Assembly (NCBI GenBank): GCA_946699065.1
Contig: CAMPDV010000005.1
Location: 744,001 to 808,000 of the forward strand
Direction of reading: 5' to 3'
From: Loxodes magnus
Lineage: Eukaryota > Ciliophora > Karyorelictea > Loxodida > Loxodidae
Length of the DNA stretch: 64,000 bases
The notes under the pieces are model-generated. The model worked only from the letters and a program-made list of their open reading frames with translations, had not been told where the DNA came from and did no database searches. Numbering within the stretch: position 1 is the stretch's first letter; each line of letters begins with the position of its first letter. The translations under genes and the position numbers were made by a program. Shown piece after piece: positions 15,001 through 26,570 of the stretch.

Positions 15001-18000
15001 TTTAAATAAGTTGAAATACAATATTTTGTTCCATTATTTTAAAACCCTACAACTAAGTAATGCCAAGTATTTTAATCATAGTAAGGAGCTTTAAACATTT
15101 AACTTGTTCCTGCTCTATTTGAAAAGAATAGAAATACTCCTTGATCCATTAAACTTTAAAATGATATAAATATTGTATTTGAGGCTTGAGAGTTCTTTAC
15201 TTCAAAGACTCTTGTATTTTTGCTTGTTGTGCTTAGTTTGATTCAGAAAGATATTATAAATCCATTTGCGTTTATAATAGAAGCTAATGCAGTATGGAAG
15301 TTAGTTGTAAGAGTACTTCCACCTGTAGTGAAGTTATTAGCTACTTAATTATTAATTGAAACTTCTATAAAATCAGTTGGGTATGGGCAAGTTGAAAATG
15401 GATATCTACCACTAGCTGTTTGAAGACTTGAAAGAGCAGAACTAGTACAAGTAGCACCAAATGAGCCAGGTGTGCTCATAATAAATGTATAACCTAGACT
15501 GCATATGCATAAGCCTATTGAGCTATAATTGGGGTTGTATGTTTTAGTTACTGAAGTACAATCTGTGCTAGTAAATGCATAATTATAATAAGCAAATCAT
15601 GCAATTTAATAATTTATAGCTGATGTTGGAAATTAAATAAAGCTAGTAGCACTTTGTTCAATGCTGCATGTTGAGCCAATGTTATATATATATTAGCATT
15701 ATTAAGGATTTTTATGGAATTCAGGTACTACATACCATCTTATTGTATAATCATTTGTGGCAGTGCTATAAGTTGATTGATACTAAACTCTAAATTAAGT
15801 TGTTCCTGAAGTAAATTCTGATATCTAAATTTATTTAGTACTAGCAAACGAAGAACTCAACTAGAATATATTTCCTGTAATGCTCATTGTAACAGCGCAA
15901 GAAGCAGCATTCCCTTAAATTTGGAAGAAGTTATAACTTATGGCATTGTAAGTTAATTTTGCCCAAAATTAATATCTTTATGTGTTTTACATAAAGATAT
16001 CATAATAAAATTTTGTTTAGTCATTTCCATAAGCAATAAAGGAGCTTGCTCCATAAGTTTAATAAGTATCAGAAATCAAATTATTTGCCCCAGTAGTGCA
16101 AGTTGTTCCTGAAACATATGTTGGATCGCTATTATCGCAATATCCAGCACAATTTAGTCAGCAAGGAGAATTTAGCGAAAAGCAGTCTATTTTATTTTCT
16201 GTTAAGGACAATAAAGTATGATATTTCCCAGAAAATTTAAGAGCCATTATTTATCCTTCAAATTCAGAATAGCTTGCTAAGGTTCCAGCACCTACTTTTA
16301 ATACATCATTTGAATTAAGTTAGTTTATTAGCAATGCAAATGTACGTAAATAGCATGAAGAAGGAAATAAATAAGCTGAGTAGCAGTAATAAGTTTCTGC
16401 ATTCGTAAAACTAACTATAATATGGTGCCACGTATTGTTTGAACAATAGGGAGCATAAAACTATTAAGTAGAAGCTCTTTCCGTATAAAAATGAAGGATT
16501 TTTTATTCTTAATCTAGTCCAATTGAAAGAAATCTATTAGTGCTATCTTTAATTTCTAAGATATTCATGTTTACTGTACCTGTAGTTTTAAACCAAAAAT
16601 CTATTATAAATCCATTTGCATTTGAAATTGAGCTCAACGTAGATTGAAAGGTTGCTACTTAAATTTCGTCAGTTCCTATCGTGAAAGAATTTCCTATATA
16701 TTAATTAATAGAAGAAATATATATATAATCGCTTGGCAAACTACATTTAGATACAGGATATCTTGCAGTGAAACTAGGAATAGAAAAGCTGCAGGTTTAT
16801 GATGTAGAGGGATTGTAAATAGATCCCGCATAGCATAAGGAACATTAGCAAGTACCAGCATTAGGGAATTATTGATTATATTAATTTGAACCACATTAAA
16901 GCTATATTTAAGTACTTGAATCGTAAACTTTCAAATTAGCTATTAAATATGAGATTGAAGAGCTAAATTATAAGTAACTATTAGAAGCATGCTATAATTT
17001 AGGTATGCAATTAGTCCCAGTTATAGAGTTTTCACTTTGACAATAGCTGTATATATCAATATTCACACATACTTATAAATCATATTAGTGAGTTCCTAAG
17101 TCATGAATGTTAATAATGATTTAAGCTATTAAAGTTGGAGAGTAGGAAGGAATTACAATTTAATAAGATTTATCATCACTATTATCTGCTTGATCTATTA
17201 CTATGTTAAATTCATCATTTACATGTGAAATAGTTAAAGAGCATTGTCCACTGTTATCTAGTTTAAAGATGTCATAGGAAGTAGCACTTTAAGTCAAAGT
17301 GCTTCAGAATTGGTAATTCATATACTGCTAGTTCAATAAATCTCCGTTAAATACACTGCTAAATCCATATATTTTGTATAAATTATCAGAATTTATACTA
17401 TACCATGCACCTGTAAACATTGATGTAGGTCCATTTAATGAGCACCCTGTAGTTAGTTAAGGATCCGTATCAGAACAAGTGCCTGAGCAACTCTACCAGC
17501 AAGGAGTTTATATAGTAAGGCAGTTCATCACAGTTGAAGTAATTCCCAAGTTAGAATAAATATCATTATAAAGTCTTAAAGCTAGAATTTTACCTGTAAA
17601 TTGTGAATATCCAGTAGCAGAACCTCCACCAACAGTTAGAATATCGTTTCCATTAACTTAATTTGCATCTAATATAAAATTTGCTGATTAGCAATAACTT
17701 GGGAAATAAAAGGTTGAATAGCAATACTATATATTAGTAGTTGTAAAGCTTAATAGGAAATGGTGCCAAGTAGCTAAGTCATAGTATGAAAATTGCATTT
17801 TTTATCCAGAGCTTAAATCTGTTATTAATATTAAAGTTGATTGGCTTGGATTAATAGCTAACTAAAGGAAAATTCTTAAACTATCCTTTATTTAGAAAAA
17901 TATCATTTTTTAAGTGGATCCAAGATTTAACCAAAAATCCAATGTAAATCCATTTATATTTAAAGCAGTTCCTAGCTAAGTTTATCAATTAACTGAAGTT

Positions 18001-18500
18001 CCTGCAGTTCCAGTATATGAAATTGCATTATTTTGAGTGGTAGTAAGGATAATGTAAGTAGGAATGGTACAAGAGGTTATGGGTAAAACATTTTAAGAGT
18101 TAATTTCTTATTAGCTACATTAACTTGTCTAATCGCCTGTTCCAAATTAATATCCTAGACTGCAAACACATTTCCCTTAACTAGGCCAATTTGCATTGTA
18201 TTTATGTAAATCTGAGCATGTTCAGCAATCGCTGCTTGTACTTCCATAGCAAGTAGCACAAGTCTTATCACAAATCTTTGGTGATGATAAGCAATTTATT
18301 TCGTCACATAGAATGCAATTAGATCCACTAGCATAATGTGTATCAGGACATATACTATAGCATTACTTATTGTATAAATAAAATCCTGTTTTGCATGAAA
18401 GAGCATCATTATATACAGGAGTGTTACAAGTCTCATGATTTCAATAGCACTAATAGCATTAACTTCCAGATAACGCTGTTCCTGCAAAACAATTACAAGA
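1..18500 (-). repeat. About 14 tandem coding repeats of about 1.35 kb (LamG modules)
   Basis: The Gly codon of the 'NGFT' strand recurs near 17951, 16610, 15260, 13878, 12494, 11146, 9791, 8447, 7094, 5720, 4413, 3093 and 1728, with a diverged form (NIPGITFEFW) near 405. Spacing is about 1,300-1,390 bp. The copies differ at many positions, so this is an old, diverged array rather than a recent amplification. Confidence 0.85.
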
Positions 18501-21230
18501 ATCACTTGGATTTTTATGCTAATTTGGAGTGGAACATGTCTAACTCCAAATACTCGTACATCCTAAATCAGTCATTTTTGAGCAAGAAGTACTTGTGGTG
18601 CATAGTTCAGAACAAGTTTAAAATTAAGTAGTATACCATGGAATAAAATTATAATTAAGCTCATCTAGAGATATTATCTTATTTGGAAATATTTTAATAT
18701 CATAGATTCTTTTAGCGTAAACACTTGAGTATGGCTAAAAATCTATTTGAAATGTTGTAGGAGAAATATTTATTCAATCCCAATTCGTCAGAGTACAGTC
18801 TGCATTTGTATAATCATTAAAATTAGCTTAAAAGGACCATGAATTTGATGATCATTTATAAATATAGCCCATCTTGCTAACTACAGATGTAGCGCTATTG
18901 TAGTAATATCAAATAACTAAGAGTAAAGAACTTGGATAATTTCACCCGTGAGCAGTTGATGTAGAGGAGCAAGCATTACTTCCTCCATTAACTTCATATA
19001 TTTTTGAATCAGCGCCACTGTCTTCACAAATTTTTAAAATTCAGTCATTTGCAGAAGGTTTTCGTATACTAAAAAAGCATCTTTCATCGTTAAAGCCTAA
19101 ATTATTATTTGTATCTCAAACCATTAGAAATGTAAAAGCATTTATAGAGGAATATGACTATCCTCTTAATCATTTAATATCAAAAGAAGGAGTAGAGGAA
19201 TCGTAAGGAAGAGCGTAGTCTTTCTCTGATAACTGAATTAACTCGAGTCTGTCATAATAGCAATCAACGTTCCTGGGTCCAAAGCAAGTTCCTGTACCGC
19301 AAAAAGGATGACATGTTTCATCAAATAAGTTCGATATTCTTGTACTTGATAATGATGTAAAAGGATAAAATCTAAAATCATATAAATCCATAAGAGTGGT
19401 TTGTTAATTACTAGCAAGTGATTTATCTTCTCCTAATATTATTTAAAATGTAGCTTTAGAGAAAGTTATTGATGAAGCTCAATTTTTAGAGCCAGTATAG
19501 ATAGTTTAACCTCAATCTTTATTATACAAATAGATTTTGTTTGTAGAATCGTCATTTCCAAATGCTATTCATTTAAACTTAAACTTTGTGTTAGTGAAGC
19601 TATTAAAGTTCTGGCCATTTGCTCTAAAGTAGCTACTACTGCTTGGATTAAAATAAGCCCCTCAGTTGGTTGTTCCTTATTTTAGCGTAAAAATTCCTTA
19701 AATATTAACATCTTCATACAGTATCATACAAAATACAAAGGTAAAATATTAAACATTATGAGTAAAATCCCAAGTTCCGAATAAAGAGTCAGTTCCTGGA
19801 AATGTTTATGAGCTTGAAAATATATATCTAGCTTGATCAACTATTTTAAAGTATAACTCATTTTAGCTTACACTTGAACATCTAGCATTTCCACCTATAC
19901 TACTTCTAAGAATCTCGCAATCATTTTCATTGCTAACTATTTCATATAAATTATCTTAAGAATATCCTATATGAGAGTAAAACCTTAATCTTTTAAAATC
20001 CAAGCTTATTTATAATCCTGATCATAATGCAGTTGGAGCTCCTCCAATATATATTCCTTATGAAGAATCTCACGAAAGGCTGCAGGGAGTTTTACTGGAT
20101 AATGTTTAAGTAGAACATGTTATCGTTCCGGTTGTAAGATCTTCAAGACAAAGTGAATGAGTGTAACCAGCTTTATTTTAATTAGCTGTTAAACCAACAA
20201 CATAATCATTATTACTTGACATTACTACTGTATTTGAATTAACAGTTCCATCTGTTGATTAAAAATATGAAAAGAAGTTTCTATTTCCAGAAATTATTTT
20301 TACTGTTATCTTTAGAATGCTTCCGCTACATGTTCCAGAAGAAGGACCATATATAAGTAAAACTAAGCCTTCAGTACTAGGAGCACTGTTAAGTGATATC
20401 CAAAAAGTAACTGTGAAAGGCCTTGAAAAGTGATCATAACTAAATGTATTTACATCATTAGCAGCTCATGTGTAATATCCTTAGTTTAGGGTAGTTGAAG
20501 TGTCTGTATAAACTCAAGTTGATTAACTTTGCAATTAATAGAATTATGTTGAAGTGCAGGCTGACATGTCAGGAAATCATCCTGGCGAACAAATGTTATC
20601 ACAAATTTTGTTGCATGGAGTGTTTCAAATGTTTGCTAAGGAAGTTGTATTCCATTTAAAATTAGTCAAATCAGCCTCAGAAGTAATAAAAGTAATATAA
20701 TAAGAGGCTCCTATTAAATTTTATCCTATAGTAATGGTGGCTAAATTTGATAAAAATCTATTTGTGATAGAAATATCGGAACAAGTTGGAGCAGTGTTAT
20801 TATATGCAAATCTGCAAATTCTAAGAGTCTTAGTTCCTGATGAAATTCAGTAAGACATGCTTACATAGCTGACATAATTAGGACTACTATAAGCCATATA
20901 AAAGGAAGTTATTGTACCACTTTAACTTGTATCAGTACTCACAATCCAGCTTAACGTTCCGCCGGCGGAATTGTACGACAGCTCGATATATCCATTTTCA
21001 CCTGTAATTTTTAAAAGGGATTTAGTTCATGTAGTCGAATAAAAGAAATATCCTCCAAGAGATCAACCTCTTTCAGAGCTGAAGTCGAAATAGTCCGTAA
21101 TTAAGTCACTTAAAGATACTGTAGTTGGATTTGTTCCAGTATGTGTCGTTCTTGTATTCGGGTCAGTTAATAATCAAGATTAACCTGAGTGCAAAGAGAA
21201 ATAAAAAAGCAGCAGAACAATAAAGTTCAT
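1..21230 (-). CDS. Giant secreted/surface protein with tandem LamG (ConA-like) modules, 3' partial
   Basis: The ATG at 21230 starts MNFIVLLLFYFSLHSG, a typical signal peptide, and the frame stays open to the left edge (about 7,076 codons), so the C-terminus is missing. Residues about 1-870 hold lectin-like beta-sandwich sequence. Residues about 880-1010 are Cys-rich (furin/EGF-like, many CxxC). From about residue 1,090 on, about 14 modules of about 450 residues follow, each with an 'NGFTLxFW' LamG-like strand and a 'VDCW..TPC...C.G.C' Cys cluster. The conserved Trp of 'FW' is TGG at about 17,930 and 9,770 but TGA at about 1,710, 3,075 and 4,395, which supports TGA=Trp. TAA and TAG read as Gln throughout. 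The frame moves by one base near 4,822-4,826 (see findings). The family suggests extracellular adhesion or carbohydrate binding; the exact role is inference. No intron was needed elsewhere, but I checked frame at many points rather than every codon. Confidence 0.85.
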
Positions 21231-22433
21231 TTTTAATAGTTATATCTAAGTAAAAATAAAATTAGTTAGAATATTTGAAATTATACTAATACAGTTAAAT
21301 TTAACGTAACTAATCATTGATTAAGAAAAGGTTCATCTTATTTTAGCTTTTATTTCAAAAAAGAAAAAAGAAAGATATTATTTCTCTACCTAATCTTTGT
21401 TTGATTTTTCTTTTATTTAAATAAAGAAGACTTTAATTTAAATTATAGTTTCCTATCTAATAAAAATAAAAGTAAAGTTATTAAATTTTTAATCTTCACT
21501 ACTAATAAAGAGTAAAGCTAAAGTGATTAAACACAAAACTTTCTGTCAGCAGAAACCAAATAAAATTGCTTTTGTGTTCAATTTTCCTTTGAATTTAAGA
21601 TATAAATTTAAATTTGGAAATTAAACAAAAATCTATTATACAAAATAGAAAAACTAAATAGATCTTAGTAGGATAATATTTTCTTTAGAGTTATTAAGTA
21701 GCTAAAAAATAATTTTTATTTAAATAGCCTATCAAATTATTCAAGAGAATAGTGGCAGCAAGATTTTATATACTTGATTATACTTCCATAAATAAGAGAA
21801 ATCTCATGTTGGATTCAATATTGTAAAGAGAAAAATCATAAGCAACTATTCAACCTTTATAGGAACGCGAAATATATAATTATGGATTATAAATTAATTA
21901 TTTGCATTGTTTCTTATTTCCCGAAACTGATCAATCGAATATTTCAACAAAAACCCATTAGGAGTTTGTTCAGAATAAGCAATAAAGGGAGAGGTTGATT
22001 GTTGTAATTAATTGCCTTAGTAATTATTCAATAGACATGCATTTGAATTAAAATAAATATATTATTTGAAAGAATATTATGAACATTAAAGAATAAAATC
22101 TCCCTTTAGTTCTTTAAATATTTTACTCTTAAAATTAATTATAGCTCTTATTATTTTTGCTTTAGCTTTAATTTATCTTTATTATCTATTTGCAAATATT
22201 GTTTCTTGCTGAAGTATTATTTTAAAGTTTAAAGCTCTAAAATAATTATTTAGCTAACTTTTTTTGACTACATTATATCAACATTAAAATAAAGCTCTCT
22301 TTTAATAATTTAAACAGCTTATTTTTAAGAATAAATAACAATTTTTATATTTTTAAATCTAACTAATTTAATTTTAAAAGCTATATAAGCCAAAAGTTAT
22401 CTTTGCTGTCATATTATATTAGATATCATGCTA
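21231..22433. other. AT-rich spacer with one weak ORF
   Basis: This region lies upstream of the giant gene and downstream of the gene ending at 22434. It is very AT-rich with homopolymer runs. Under the ciliate code there is a weak plus-strand frame from the ATG at 21806 to the TGA at 22067-22069 (87 codons), and the same frame is open upstream without an ATG. In this code random frames of this size are common, so I do not call a firm gene. I see no RNA gene. Confidence 0.5.
21806..22069 (+). CDS. Possible small ORF, unknown
   Basis: ATG (MLDSILQREK) to a TGA, 87 residues with TAA/TAG as Gln. It contains a mixed charged and polar stretch that looks somewhat protein-like, and local GC is a little above the surrounding spacer. 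There is no known motif. The frame is also open for about 70 codons upstream with no ATG, so it may be a 3' exon or pure chance, because only TGA can end a frame in this code. Confidence 0.25.
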
Positions 22434-23611
22434 TCACTCAAGTTGAAGCTAATAATTTCATAATTGATATCTATTTTAAGACTTAATCAGTAATATCTTA
22501 GTAATACTTTATGAAATCTTCTTACTAGAATCAATATTCTTAATAATAAATAACTAAATCTTTTTTGCTTTATAAATAAATAATATCCTATTCTGGAGGA
22601 TGATTTTAGAAACATTTTTGAGAAAAATTGGGAAATATCTTTCTAATGTTATTATCACAAGCTCAGCATTATTAGCCTAATAAATTTATTTTAAATATAA
22701 ATGATTTTTATATTTAGAGTATGGGCTTTCAATTTATTTGCTTTTCCCAAATAATTTTTCCTGCATTTAGCTAGAAATTATTTCCTATTTGAATTTCTTC
22801 GAATATTAGAAAAGCATCTATTTGTTTTGAGCAACGTTAATCACTCTAAATCTATATAATCTTCAAATCAAAAAGTTATTTTATCTTCTAAGCCGTAAAA
22901 GTAACATCTGATTTCTTTATTTTGAAATTCGATGCTCACAATGAAAATTATTAAATATTTCTATCTGCTTTTATCAAGGTTTGTTTATAAAAGATAGCAT
23001 CTTATCTATATTCTAAGGCTGTGCCTATGCTACTGTTTCTTAGCATTAGTTTATTTTATCTAATTTCTAATAAATTTGATTGCTAAGCAGTTTGAAGTTA
23101 GACTTAGATTGAGTAATTCTGAATTATTTTACAAACTAAATTAGATTTAAATTGCTAAGTGACCTTTCAAGGTTTTGGTAGTATTTTTTGAATAGTTTTT
23201 CCGTATAATATTACTATGATGATAAGTTCTATTTTATTTGTTTTAGTAAATATAGCTTTCTTTTGACTCTTTATTTGGCTTTTGTTAAATAATTATATAG
23301 AGAATTATCAAGCTTTTTACTATAGTAGAGATTCTTAATTTACTCTTAATTTATAAAATCATTAAGTTTCAATTATCAAGCTTTTCAGCTTGACTTTCTC
23401 CACTTGGAGGTAAAGTAAATTCGAAAGCAAACGAAACTTATATCCTAATTGATTCATTTGAATAACTTTCTAGATTAGTTGCAAGTAATAAATTCATATT
23501 TTCAAGTAGAGAGGGCACAGTATAAACATATCAAATGCTTATATGTTAATTCCTAGGTTTAGTATTAGATTGATTATGCTAACTTTAGTGATTACCTCAA
23601 TTATTTTGCAT
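22434..23611 (-). CDS. Unknown protein with one internal frame break
   Basis: The ATG at 23611 begins MQNNWGNHQSQHNQSNTKP. The first frame has very low GC at third positions and carries 'VSFAFEFTLPPSGE' before breaking near 23370. A second frame then runs, rich in Lys, Gln, Tyr and Leu ('QIYQKLDKINQCQETV', 'FHCEHRISKQRNQM'), to the TGA at 22434-22436. The break is fixed either by adding one base near 23371 or by removing 68 bp between two identical 15-bp copies (23303-23317 and 23371-23385), which would leave 370 codons including the stop. I recognise no family. The second part looks helical and basic. Existence of the gene is fairly likely; its exact structure is open. Confidence 0.55.
23303..23385. 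repeat. 15-bp direct repeat 68 bp apart at a coding-frame break
   Basis: The 15-mer AATTATCAAGCTTTT occurs at 23303-23317 and again at 23371-23385, inside the gene at 22434-23611. Reading K-L-D-N is in phase at each copy, and loss of one copy plus the 53 bp between would join the two frames. This is the pattern of a pointer-flanked insert, but a one-base deletion explains the same break. Confidence 0.6.
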
Positions 23612-24046
23612 TTAAAAATGCTTCTTTATCTGAAGCAACAACAAAGCATTCAAGCAATTAGTAATTAACTATATTAAGACTGTAATGAAGTTATACTAAG
23701 CATCTATTTATAGGTTATATATTAGTAAGTTTATTTAAGTTAAATCTTTATTATACTAGTCTCTAGATATTCACAGAAATGCAGATAAATATTTACTCAG
23801 CTTGTATAATAAATGCTCTTTAATTGCTTTATGTAAAAATATAATTACTTAGCTAACTTAATACTAAAGCTTACTAAGTTACTATAACTAAATAGCTTAA
23901 CTAAATGCAAGAGTTTAATTATCTTCTATTTATTTTGTTTAATAAGCTAATGCTTAAATTTTAAATTGCTAGACTGAACATTCTAATGGATGTATTGTAA
24001 GATTTATTCCTAACTAGAATTATAAAGCAAACTAGATATTAAAACT
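23612..24046. other. AT-rich intergenic spacer
   Basis: This lies between the divergent gene ending upstream and the retroposon copy. It is AT-rich with no long reading frame, repeat family or RNA gene that I can support. Confidence 0.6.
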
Positions 24047-24058
24047 ATTCTATAAGCA
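24047..24058. repeat. Target-site duplication, left copy (element 1)
   Basis: ATTCTATAAGCA is identical to 25023-25034 and immediately precedes the element. Confidence 0.8.
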
Positions 24059-24073
24059 GATACATAGATAAAA

Positions 24074-24927
24074 ATGGAAAAAACCCGGGAATCTAAACCT
24101 TAAATTCTAAGCTTAAAGATCAATCTTAAGTCTCAGTTAACTAACAAGAACCAAGAATTCAAAAAAGATAAATCTACTCCTGTTAAGGATTGGGAAATAC
24201 GGAATTTCCTAGCAAACTGAAAAAGCTTGAGAAACTCCACGAACAAGACATTATTTAGCTTTATTCATTAATTGAGAAAATGAATACCGAAATATAGATC
24301 TTGAAGGCGGAAAACTTGAATCTTCGGCTTCTTTTTTAAGATAGAAAAAAGGAAGATCAAGACTTGGTAAGTAAAGTTTAGTTTTAAATTGAAGCCTTAA
24401 CTTCCTAATTTGAACTATTAGAAAAAAAACTAGTAGCAAATCAATAGAAAATTAAAGAAGAAAATCGATTACCAATAAAAAAAAACTAACCTCAAACAGA
24501 TCAGATGGAAATTGAAAAAATGCGAACAGAATCAAAATTTTAATTCAAACCTTTAATAAAACGTTGCTATTGTTGTTGTCAAAAGGCTGGACATTTTTGG
24601 AGGTAATGTCCGAAGTGAAGAAGAGTGCTTGAGCAGCACCGTAAAGAATTTGGAACATCGAGGAGGCTATATTGTAACTACTCTGGAGTTATTTACAGAA
24701 AGAAGCTGATATTAAATGATTCAAGTGTGACACTAATCAAACAGGATCTTGGTATTTAATAGTAGCAGAATTAATAGCTTTAAAAGGACAACAATGACCT
24801 TAGAATTTGGTTAGAGAAGCTGGAGAAAAATTACAAGAAGATGGAAGAACAATTCTATGAGCTTATTGAAGAGAAAGAAGAATTATCTCAGTTTGAAATT
24901 GATTCAGATGAAGACATGTACAGTTGA
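24074..24927 (+). CDS. Gag/ORF1-like coiled-coil zinc-knuckle protein, copy 1 (frame-shifted start)
   Basis: The main frame is open from about 24061 to the TGA at 24925-24927. It has an N-terminal region, a long coiled coil ('LKKLEKLHEQDIIQLYSLIE'), a CCHC-type zinc knuckle (CYCCCQKAGHFWRQC), a conserved block 'RLYCNYSGVIYRKK', a second coiled coil and an acidic end (DEDMYS). The knuckle has one extra Cys compared with the C-X2-C-X4-H-X4-C pattern. The only early ATG (24074) is in a different frame; a -1 slip at the A6 run near 24162-24167 would join it to the main frame. The protein most likely binds the element RNA. No stop besides TGA is needed. Copy 2 at 62306-63216 aligns over its whole length. 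Confidence 0.7.
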
Positions 24928-24952
24928 GTATGAATATAAAAACTTTTATTGT

Positions 24953-24986
24953 CTTTAATTTGAGGAAACATTTCCTCTAATTAAAG
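24953..24986 (+). repeat. Near-perfect hairpin in the element-1 3' region
   Basis: CTTTAATTTGAGGAAA pairs with TTTCCTCTAATTAAAG across a 2-nt loop (16-bp arms, one mismatch). It lies 25 bases after the ORF stop, where non-LTR elements often carry a structure recognised by the reverse transcriptase. Confidence 0.6.
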
Positions 24987-25022
24987 ATGATCCTAACCCT
25001 TATAGTTAAAATTAATTAATTA

Positions 25023-25034
25023 ATTCTATAAGCA
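25023..25034. repeat. Target-site duplication, right copy (element 1)
   Basis: ATTCTATAAGCA follows directly after the AT-rich tail of the element. Confidence 0.8.
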
Positions 25035-25229
25035 AATATTTAGAATAATAATATTAGGTAATATAAAAATAGATAGCTAAGCAATTATTATTAAAGAGTC
25101 TAATAGAAAACAGTAAATTTTACTAGTTATGCAACGATATTGATATGTAATATTGCTTGAGACTAAGTAGATTGATTAATTAGAAAGGTTTAATAAATTC
25201 AAATATTTAATTATATAAAAGGATATAAA

Positions 25230-26570
25230 ATGCAGAAAATGGACTTACCTCCTAATGTTATGAATTTCATAATGAGAGATATCTTAGATGAAAGAGAGTA
25301 ACTAACTTTGAATGAAAAACAGACAAAATCAATATAATAAGCTTACTAGGAAGTATAAGAATAAGGATATACTATAATTGATGACTTTTTTGATCCTGAA
25401 GTACTTTAAAAGGCTATGTAATTTCTTAAGGATTCCTCAGAATTTCATGAGGCTGGATTTGGTAAGGTAAAGAAACTAGATAAGCAAGCTAGAGGTGATT
25501 TAATTAGTTTTATAAAGCCTGAGAAAGTTGAGGATGAGGAAAGCTAAAGCATATTATAGTAAATAATATAACTTTAGAAATAATTATCACCTTAACTTAC
25601 TTTTGAGAAATAAGAATTCTAACTTGCTCATTATCCTGGTGATGGAACAAGGTATGTAGTACATAAAGATTCTTTTCCTGGTAACTTAAGTCGTTAGTTC
25701 ACCATTATCACTTATCTTAATCCTGATTGGTAAGAAAAAGGTTAAGGACATTTAAGAATATACTTTAAAAACAAAAAGCTGGATATTAGTCCTATTTTCA
25801 ACAGAGTTATTGCCTTTTTATCTGAATAGATCGAACATGAAGTTAGACCAACTTATTTGAATAGATGAGCACTAACTTGCTGGTTTTCTCATTAGCTTGA
25901 TATTAATAGCCAAATATACGTTAATGCCAACAATTAATCAGACATTGAGAGTTTCAAATAGAAGATTCTTAAGTAAGCTAGGAACTTAAAAAGAATTACA
26001 ATATTTCAAAATGAGTCTCTTGAAAGGCTTAAAGAAATAGGTTAGAAAGCTATAGAATAAAACTAGCTATTATTCTATTTAAAAATAAATGGAAACCTCA
26101 ACCTAGTTAAAGATTGGGACGTTAAGTTGATTCACTATCTAAATACTTGCTAAAAATAGGCAAAAATAGTAAGTGGACCAATTCCTTAGGTAAACCCTGA
26201 TCAGATAGAAAAATTTACCTTCAAATTTAGTATTAGAACAAATAATACTCAAGTTTAGGTTCCGGTAATCACAAGTGAATAATTAGAAGTAGTTTTATTT
26301 CCTCTACCTATTGAATAAAAATTAGCAAATTCTGACTTCTATTTTACAGATTTTTAAGTTTTTAAGTCATTAGACGAAGAGCCCAATGATAGCTTTATTT
26401 TTACTCATTATCTGTACAAAAAGCAAATTACCATACTTAATCCACCTTAGGCAGTTGCTTATTTAAGCAAAAATGTTGTAGAGACTCCAAAAATTATTTC
26501 AGAAGAAATGACATAAAAATAAGGAGAAATAATACAGGAAAGAGAGTTTATGGAATATCTTGGAGTTTGA
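25230..26570 (+). CDS. EGLN/prolyl-4-hydroxylase-like 2-oxoglutarate Fe(II) dioxygenase
   Basis: The ATG at 25230 (MQKMDLPPNV) leads to the TGA at 26568-26570: 446 residues, one frame, no intron. Residues about 35-220 match the HIF/EGLN-type prolyl hydroxylase fold: 'EQGYTIIDDFF', 'AHYPGDGTRYVVHKD' (iron ligands H145 and D147) and 'HEVRPTYLNR' (third iron ligand H203 and 2-oxoglutarate-binding R212). In the family this gives 2-oxoglutarate-dependent hydroxylation of a prolyl residue. The C-terminal half (about 300-446) has no recognised domain. An in-frame TGA (Trp) directly follows R212. A second ATG at 25239 could also serve. The substrate is unknown; oxygen sensing or translation control are family roles, not shown here. 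Confidence 0.85.

Larger units (their letters stand above)
24059..25022 (+). mobile_element. ORF1-only (half-LINE-like) retroposon, copy 1
   Basis: This 964-bp unit is bounded by a perfect 12-bp direct repeat, ATTCTATAAGCA, at 24047-24058 and 25023-25034, which I read as a target-site duplication. It begins with an A-rich leader and ATGG, encodes a coiled-coil plus zinc-knuckle protein, has a hairpin after the stop, and ends in an AAAATTAATTAATTA tail. A matching element lies at 62249-63225 with the same length, order and tail type. Variable-length duplications and a low-complexity 3' tail are the marks of target-primed reverse transcription (non-LTR type). No reverse transcriptase or endonuclease is present, so it would need help in trans. 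Confidence 0.8.
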
